Assembly: GCF_036013975.1 (NCBI RefSeq)
Contig: NZ_CP107904.1
Coordinates: 6,853,001-6,917,000 of the forward strand
Reading direction: 5' to 3'
Length of the DNA: 64,000 nt
From: Kitasatospora sp. NBC_00458
Lineage (GTDB): Bacteria > Actinomycetota > Actinomycetes > Streptomycetales > Streptomycetaceae
In this document: one piece after another, positions 1-16,700 of the stretch
Layout: the number at the start of each line of letters is the position of its first letter
Numbering within the stretch: the stretch's first letter is position 1
Notes under the pieces: generated by a model
What the model saw: only the letters and a program-made list of their open reading frames with translations
What the model was told of the DNA's origin: nothing
Database searches by the model: none
Translations under genes and position numbers: made by a program

Positions 1-7696
<7,696 letters not shown>

Positions 7697-7744
7697 TCCA
7701 GCCGATCGTCACGTCCTTCCTATTGCTCTTGAGTGGGGTTCACC

Positions 7745-10700
7745 ATGACTGAGGACAAGCTCCGTACGTATCTGCGACGGGTGACGACCGAACTGCAGCA
7801 GACCCGCCAGAAGCTCCAGGCCGCCCAGGGCAGGGCGCGGGAGCCCCTGGCCGTCGTGGGAATGGCATGCCGGCTGCCGGGCGGGGCCGACTCCCCCGAG
7901 AAGCTCTGGCAGATCGCCGTCGACGAGGTGGACGCGGTCGCGGGGTTCCCGACCGACCGGGGCTGGGACCTGGACGACCTGTACGACCCCGACCCGGACC
8001 GGCCGGGCAAGACCTACACGCGCGAAGGGGCGTTCCTGGAGGGCGCGGGCGACTTCGACCCGGGGCTCTTCGGGATCTCGCCGCGTGAGGCGATGGCGAT
8101 GGACCCGCAGCAGCGGCTGCTCCTCGAAACGTCCTGGGAGGTCCTCGAACGCGCCGGCATCGATCCGCTGTCGGTGCGCGGCAGCCGGACCGGCGTCTTC
8201 ATCGGCGGGACCGCGGTCGAGCACACCGTGAAATTGATGAACTCCCCCAGCGAGCAGGGGTATGCGGTCACCGGCGGCATGAGCAGTGTGCTGTCGGGGC
8301 GGGTGTCGTACGTGCTGGGGCTGGAGGGTCCGGCGGTGACGGTGGACACCGCGTGCTCGTCTTCGCTGGTGGCGCTGCACATGGCCATCCAGTCGCTCCG
8401 GCAGGGCGACTGCTCGCTGGCCGTCGCCGGCGGTGTCGGGATTCTGGCGAGCCCGTCGGGGTTCATCACCTTCGCCCGTCAGCGCGGCCTGGCCGTGGAC
8501 GGCCGGTGCAAGGCGTTCTCCGACGACGCCGATGGCATCGGCTGGGGCGAGGGCGCCGCGGTCGTCCTGCTGGAGCGGTTGTCGGATGCGCGGCGCAACG
8601 GGCATCCGGTGCTCGCGGTGGTGCGGGGCAGTGCGGTGAACCAGGACGGTGCGTCGAACGGTCTGAGCGCTCCCAACGGTCCGTCGCAGCAGCGGGTGAT
8701 CCGTCAGGCGCTGACCAACGCCGGGCTGTCGTTCGGCGAGGTGGACATGGTGGAGGCGCACGGCACGGGGACGACGCTGGGTGATCCGATCGAGGCGCAG
8801 GCGCTGCTGGCCACCTACGGCCAGGACCGGCAGGAGGGCCGTCCGCTGTGGCTGGGGTCCCTGAAGTCGAACATCGGCCACACCCAGGCCGTCTCCGGCG
8901 TGGCCGGTGTGATCAAGACCGTGATGGCCCTCCGGCACGGCGTCATGGCGAAGACCCTGCACGTCTCCGCACCCAGTCGCCAGGTGGACTGGTCGGCGGG
9001 TGCGGTGGAGTTGCTGACGGAGGCCCGGGAGTGGCCGGAGACGGGTGCGCCGCGCCGCGCGGGCGTGTCCTCCTTCGGTGTGAGCGGGACCAACGTCCAC
9101 ATGATCCTGGAGCAGGCTCCGGTGGATGAGCCTCTGCCGGTTGAGGAGTCGGATGACGACGGGGCGTTGCGGGCTGTTGCCCCGTTCGCGTCGGTCAGTC
9201 CGCCGTGGGTGATCTCGGGTGAGACCGAGGCGGCGTTGCGGGCGCAGGCGGGGCGGTTGGTGGAGGTGTTGGCGGGGTCGGATGTCCGGCCGGTGGATGT
9301 GGCGTTCTCGCTGGTGTCCTCGCGTGCGGCGCTGGGGTGTCGGGCGGTGGTGTTGGGGGGTGGTGTGGAGGAGTTGGTGGAGGGTGTGCGGGTGGTGGCG
9401 GCGGGTGGTGGTGGTGCGGGTGTGGTGCGGGGTGTGGTGGAGGGGGGTTCGCGGGTGGTGTTGGTGTTTCCGGGTCAGGGGTCGCAGTGGGTGGGGATGG
9501 GGCGGGAGTTGTGGGGTTCGTCGGTGGTGTTCGGGGAGTCGATGGCGGCGTGTGAGGGTGCTCTGGCGCCTTTTGTGGACTGGTCGTTGCGGGATGTGGT
9601 GGAGGCGGGCGAGGAGGATCCCCGCTGGGGGCGGGTGGACGTGGTGCAGCCGGTGTTGTGGGCGGTGATGGTGTCGTTGGCGGCGTTGTGGCGGTCCTCG
9701 GGCGTGGAGCCGGCGGCGGTGGTGGGGCATTCGCAGGGCGAGGTGGCGGCTGCGGTGGTGGCGGGTGGGTTGTCGTTGGAGGACGGTGCGCGGGTGGTGG
9801 CGGTGCGTTCGCGTCTGGTGTCGGCACGGCTGTCGGGGCTGGGCGGGATGGTGTCGGTGTCGGCGCCGCTCGCGGTGGTGGAGGGGTTGTTGGCGGGGTT
9901 CGGGGGTGAGGTGTCGGTCGCGGCGGTGAACGGCCCGTCCTCGGTGGTCGTTTCGGGCGGGACGGCGGGGCTGGAGGCACTCCTCGCCGACTGCGAGGCG
10001 AACGGCGTGCGGGCGCGGCGGATCGCGGTGGACTACGCCTCGCACTCGGCGCAGGTCGAGGCGCTGGAGGCGGAGCTGCTGGAGGCCTTGGCACCGGTAC
10101 GCCCGGTGTCGTCGTCGGTGGCGTTCTACTCGACGGTGACCGGGGAGGGCATCGACACGGCGGTGATGGACGCCGGCTACTGGTACCGCAACCTGCGCGA
10201 GACGGTTCGGTTCGAGTCGGTGGTGCGGGGGTTGGTGGAGCAGGGGTATGGCGTCTTCGCGGAGATGAGTCCTCATCCGGTGCTGACCGTCGCCGTCCAG
10301 GAGACGGCTGAGCGGTCGGACGGCGAGGTGGCGGCGCTGGGTTCGTTGCGGCGGGGTGAGGGCGGGGTCGAGCGGTTCCTGACCTCCCTCGCGGAGGCCT
10401 ATGTCCGCGGTGTCACCGTCGACTGGTCGCGGCTCTTCGTGGGTCTCGATGTGAGTCGGGTGGATCTGCCGACGTATGCGTTCCAGCGGGAGCGGTTCTG
10501 GTTGGAGGGTGGGGTCGGGGTCGGTGCGGGTGGGGTTGGTGTGGTGGATGGGGTTGAGGGTGCGTTTTGGGGTGCGGTGGAGCGGGGGGATGTGGAGGGT
10601 GTGGTGTCGGTGGTGGGTGGTGGGGATGGTTGGGGTTCGGTGGTGCCGGTGTTGTCGGAGTGGCGGCGTCGGCGGGTGGTTGGTTCGGTGGTGGATTCGT

Positions 10701-13700
10701 GGCGTTATCGGGTGGTTGAGCGGTCGGTGTCGGTGGGTTCGGGTGGGGTGTTGTCGGGGGTGTGGGTGTTGGTGGTGCCGGGTTGGGGTGGTGTGGGTGG
10801 GGTGGTTGATGGTGTGAGGGGTGCGTTGGTGGGTGCGGGTGCGCGGGTGGTTGAGGTTGTGGTGGGTGTGGGGGATGGTCGTGGGGTGGTGGCTGAGCGG
10901 TTGCGTGGGGTGTGTGGGGGTGTGGAGGTTGCCGGTGTGGTGTCGTTGCTGGGTGTGGGTGATGGTTTGGATGCTGTGGGTGATGTTGGTGGTGTGGGTG
11001 GTGGGTTGGTGTCGTCGTTGGTGTTGGTGCAGGCGTTGGTGGATGTGGGTGTGGGTGGTCGGTTGTGGATGGTGGTGTGTGGGGCGTTGGGGTTGGGTTC
11101 GGTTGAGGGTGTGAGGGCTGGTGGGGTGGCGTTGTGGGGGTTTGGTCAGGTGGTGGGGTTGGAGTGTGCGGGGTTGTGGGGTGGGTTGGTGGATGTGCCG
11201 GTGGTGTGGGATGAGCGGGTGGGTGCGGGGTTGGTGGGTGTGTTGGTGTCGGGGGTGGAGGATCAGGTGGCGGTGCGGTCGTCGGGGGTGTTCGGTCGGC
11301 GGTTGGTGCGGGCGCCGTTGGGTGTGTCGGGTGGGGGTTGGGGTGTGCGGGGGTCGGTGTTGGTGACGGGTGGTACGGGTGGGGTGGGTGCGTGTGTGGC
11401 GCGGTGGTTGGTGGGTGTGGGTGCGGAGCATGTGGTGTTGGTGTCGCGTCGGGGGTTGGGTGCTGAGGGTGCGGTGGAGTTGGTGGGGGAGTTGGAGGGG
11501 TTGGGGGCTCGGGTTTCGGTTGTGGCGTGTGATGTGGCGGATCGTGGGGCGTTGGAGGGGGTGTTGGCGGGGATTCCGGGGGATGTGCCGTTGTCGGGGG
11601 TGTTCCATGCGGCGGGGGTGGGGTCGTATCGGGAGGTGGGGGAGTTGTCGGTCGGGGAGTTCGAGGATGCGTTGCGGGCGAAGGTGGTGGGTGCGCGGCA
11701 TCTGGATGAGTTGACGGCGGGGATGGCTCTGGATGCGTTCGTGTTGTTCTCCTCGGGTGCGGCGGTGTGGGGGAGTTCGGGGAATGGGGCGTATGCGGCG
11801 GCGAACGCGTATCTGGACGGTCTGGCTCAGGAGCGTCGGGCTCGGGGTCTGACCGCGACGTCGGTTGCCTGGGGTGGTTGGAGGGGGACCGGGATGGCGG
11901 ACGGTCGGACCAGTGAGTTGTTGACCCGGGTGGGTCTGCGTCTGATGGATCCGGAGATCGCGGTCAGTGCCCTTGCTCAGGCTCTGGAGCGGGACGAGAC
12001 CTTGCTGACGGTCACGGACATGGACTGGGAGCGGTTCACGCCGGGGTACATGATCGCTCGGCATCGTCCGCTGATCGAGGACATTCCCGAGGTGCGGCAG
12101 GTCCTGGAGGCGGATGCCGCCGAGGAGCCGGGTGACGACTCCGTGGTCCGGGCACTGCGCGAACACCTCGCCGGCCTGGGCGAACCGGAGCAGCGGACGG
12201 TCCTGCTCGACCTGGTGCGAGCGGAGTCGGCGCTGGTCCTCGGACACGGCTCCACCACCGCGATCACGTCGGCGAAGCCGTTCCAGGAGCTGGGCTTCGA
12301 CTCGCTCACCGCGATGGAACTGCGCAACCGGCTGAAGGCCGCGACCGGGCTGCGGCTGCCGGCCACCCTGGTCTTCGACCATCCGACCCCCACGGCGCTC
12401 GCGGTGCACCTGCGGGGGCAGTTGACGGGCGCGATCGCGGAGGCCGGAGCACCCGTGGCCGCGGCACTCCTGGATGACGAGCCGCTGGTGATCGTCGGCA
12501 TGGCCTGCCGCTTCCCGGGGGACGTCACGTCGCCGGAGGACCTGTGGCGCCTGGTCGCGGAGGGCCGTGACGAGGTCGGCGACTTTCCGGCCGACCGCGG
12601 TTGGAACGCCGACAGCACGCACGATCCGGTGCAGTTCACGATGACGGCCACTCGGCAGGGCGCGTTCGTCCATGACGCGCCCGAGTTCGATGCCGCGTTC
12701 TTCGGGATCTCGCCGCGTGAGGCGCTGGCGATGGACCCGCAGCAGCGGTTGCTGCTGGAGTCCTCCTGGGAGGCGCTGGAGCGGACGGGCGTCGACCCGT
12801 CGTCCCTGCGCGGCAGCCGTACCGGCGTGTTCGTCGGGGGCTCTCCCCAGGAGTACAGCGCCGTGCTGATGAGCTCGGCCGAGGCGTCCAGCGGTTATGC
12901 GTTGACGGGGTCGTCGGGCAGTGTGATGTCGGGGCGGGTGTCGTACGTGCTGGGGCTGGAGGGTCCGGCGGTGACGGTGGACACGGCGTGTTCGTCGTCG
13001 CTGGTGGCGCTGCACCTGGCGGCCCAGGCGTTGCGCAACGGTGAGTGTGATCTGGCGTTGGCGGGTGGTGTGACGGTGATGTCGACGCCGGGTGCGTTCG
13101 CGGAGTTCTCGCGGCAGGGCGGTCTGGCGGCGGACGGTCGGTGCAAGGCGTTCTCGGCGGATGCGGACGGCACCGGCTGGGGTGAGGGTGTCGGCATGGT
13201 GGTGGTCGAGCGGTTGTCGGACGCGCGGCGGAACGGGCATCCGGTGCTGGCGGTGGTGCGGGGTTCGGCGGTGAATCAGGACGGTGCGTCGAACGGTCTG
13301 ACGGCGCCGAACGGTCCGTCGCAGCAGCGGGTGATCCGGCAGGCGCTGGCGAGTGCGGGGCTGTCGTCCGCCGAGGTGGACGTGGTGGAGGCGCACGGCA
13401 CGGGGACGACGCTGGGTGATCCGATCGAGGCGCAGGCGCTGCTGGCCACCTACGGCCAGGACCGGCCGGCGGACCGCCCGCTCCGGCTCGGCTCGATCAA
13501 GTCCAACATCGGCCACACCCAGTACGCGGCCGGCGTGGCCGGTGTGATCAAGATGGTCATGGCGCTTCGGCACCGGGAGCTCCCTCGCACCCTGCACGTG
13601 GCGGAGCCGACGCCCCAGGTCGACTGGTCGGCGGGCGCGGTGGAGATCCTGGCCGACTCGTGCGAGTGGACCGTGCCGGACGACCGGCCGCGCCGGGCCG

Positions 13701-16700
13701 GTGTCTCGTCCTTCGGGATCAGCGGGACCAATGCGCACGTCATCCTGGAGCAGGCACCTGAGCCGGAGCCCGAGGACGGCACGGCGGTCACACCGGGGTC
13801 GGTGCCGTTGGCCTGGCTGCTCTCCGGGCAGACCGCGGAGGCCCTGACCGAACAGGCCCGCCGGCTGCTGGCCCGGTTCGAGGCGGATCCCGCCTCGGCC
13901 GACCCCGCGGACGTCGCCTTCTCACTGGCGACCACCCGTGCGCAGCTCGCCCACAGGGCGGCGGTGGTGGCCGAGGCCCTGCCCGACTTCCTGGCCGGCC
14001 TCGCGGTGCTGGCCGAGGGAGGATCGGCGCCCGGTGTGGTGCGCGAGCTGGCGACGGACGGCGGGCTGGCCGTGCAGTTCTCCGGCCAGGGTTCGCAGCG
14101 TCTCGGTATGGGGCGTGAACTGTACGACCGTTTCCCGCACTTCGCCGCCGCGTTCGACGCGGTGTGCGCGGAGCTCGACCTGCATCTGGAGCGGCCGCTG
14201 AAGCAGGTCGTGTTCGCCGCGGAGGACTCGCCGGAGGCGGTCCTGCTCGATGAGACGGGCTTCACGCAGCCCGCGCTCTTCGCGGTCGAGGTCGCGCTGT
14301 TCCGTCTGGTCGAGGGCTGGGGCGTTCGTCCGGATGTGCTGATGGGCCACTCGATCGGCGAGCTGGCCGCCGCCCACGTGGCGGGTGTGTGGTCGCTCGC
14401 GGACGCCTGCCGGGTGGTCGCCGCCCGCGGGCGGCTGATGCAGGCACTGCCGACCGGCGGCGCGATGCTGGCGGTGCAGGCCGGTGAGGAGGAGGTGGCC
14501 GAGGCGCTGGCCGCGGTGTCGGGCCAGGTGGGTGTGGCGGCCGTCAACGGTCCGTTCTCGATGGTGCTGTCGGGCGGGATCGAAGCCCTGGAGGAGCTCG
14601 CCGAGCGCTTCTCGGCGGCGGGCCGCAAGACACGGAGGCTGTCGGTCAGCCACGCCTTCCACTCGCCGCTGATGGAGCCGATGCTCGCCGAGTTCGCCGA
14701 GGTGCTCGCCGGTGTCTCCTTCTCCCCGCCGCGGATACCCGTGGTGTCGAACGTGACCGGCGGCCCGGCCGGGCCGGAGTTCTGCACGCCCGAGTACTGG
14801 TCGCGCCACGTCCGCGAGGCGGTCCGGTACGCCGACGGCGTCCGGACGCTCCTCGACCGGGGCGTCGGCACGGTGCTCGAACTGGGCCCCGGCGAGGTGC
14901 TGACCGCGCTCTTCCAGGAGGCCGTGTCCGAGCACGGTGCGGCGGCGCCGAGCGCGGTCGCGGTCCTGCGAGGCAGGCGCGGTGAGGCGGCCGCGGTCAC
15001 CGCGGCCCTCGCCCGGGTGCACGCCCGGGGTGCGGCGGTCGATTGGTCGGCCTTCCTCGCGGGCCGGTGGAACCGCACGGTGGGCCTGCCCACCTACGCG
15101 TTCCAGCGTCGGCGCTACTGGCTGGCCACCGGGGCGGCCCGGACCGGCGACCCGTCGAGCGTCGGACTGAGTGCCGCGGGGCACCCGTTGCTGGGGGCCG
15201 GGGTGGCGCTCCCGGACTCGGACGGCTTCCTCTTCACCGGACGCCTGTCCCTGGCGGCCCACGGCTGGATCGCCGACCACCGGCTCGCCGGTCTGCCGCT
15301 GTTCCCCGGTACCGCGTACGTGGAGCTGGCCCTCTGGGCCGGCGAGCAGGTCGGGTGCGGCCTGCTCGACGAGCTCACCCTCCAGGCGCCGCTGGTCCTG
15401 TCGGAGCACGGCGGTACCGCGCTGCAGGTGGTCGTCGGAGGTCCGGACGACGAGGGGCGGCGTGCCGTGAGCGTCCATGCGCGGCCCGAGGACGCGGCGC
15501 AGGACGGTGCGTGGACCTGCCACGCGAGGGGCGTGCTCGCCGCCGGGGACGCGGCCGCGGGAGGGGAGCCCGTGCCGTGGCCCCCGGTCGATGCGCAGGC
15601 CGTCCCGCTGGACGGCTTCTACGAGGGTCTGGCCGACGACGACTTCGTGCTCGGGCCGGTGTTCCACGGCCTGCGGGCCCTGTGGCGCCGGGGCGGGGAC
15701 CTGTTCGCGGAGGTCGAGCTGCCGGAGGCGGCGGGGGAGCGCGAGAACGGGTTCGGCATCCACCCCGCGCTGTTGGACGCGGCGCTCCAGCCGCTCGCCC
15801 TCGGTCTGCTGGGCCAGGACGAGCAGGGCCGGGGGACGGCGACGGTGGGACTGCCGTTCGCCTGGACCGGGGTGCGGTTGCACGCGACCGGTGCGTCGAC
15901 CGTACGGGTGAGGCTGACTCCGGCGGGTCGGGACGGTGCCGCGATCACGGTCGTGGACACCGAGGGTGATCCGGTGGCCTCGATCGACTCGCTCACCCTG
16001 CGCAGGCCGTCCCCCGAACTGTTCGCCGGGGCCGGTGCCCCGGGTGGTGCCCCGGTCGACGGCTCCCTCTTCCGGCTCGACTGGACGCCCGTGCCGACCG
16101 CCGGGCGGCCACTGGCCGGACGCTGGGTGACGCTCGGGCTCGATCCGCTCGGTCTCCGGCCGCACGTGCTGGCGGCCGGGCTCGCCGAGACCCCGTACCT
16201 CGACTGGCAGTCGCTGACCGACATGCTGGGTGCGGGCGCCCCGGCACCGGACGGGATCGTCGTCTTCTGTGCCGGCGGCGTCGACGGGGGGACACCGCAG
16301 GCCGCGCACGCGGCCGCGCGGTGGGCGCTCGACACCGTTCGGCAGTGGCTCGCCGACGAACGCCTCGCCGGCTCCAGGCTGGTCGTGCTGAGCAGCCACG
16401 CCGTGGCGACGGGACCGGCGGACCCGGTCACCGACCTGGCCGCGGCGACGGCCTGGGGGCTGCTCAGGTCCGCACAGTCCGAGAACCCCGACCGGATCGT
16501 CCTGGTCGACGTCGATGCGGACGAGGCGTCCTTCCGGGCCCTTCCCGCTGCGCTGGCCGGCGGCGAGCCGCAGTTGGCGCTGCGCGCGGGCGAGGCCACC
16601 GTGCCGCGGCTGGTCGCGCGGCCGGCCGTGGAGCCGGCCGTGGAAGGGGGCCCTGCCCGGCGGACCACGTTCACCGGGCGCGGCACCGTGCTGGTGACCG

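Noticed and set aside
7709..13738. Very long open frames antisense to the PKS genes (also near 2.1-7.4 kb, 13.9-18.8 kb and 25.3-28.7 kb)
   Set aside because: They are Arg/His/Pro- or Gly/Val-rich, lack any domain, and arise because extreme codon bias removes stops from the other frames. The sense frames carry complete catalytic motifs.
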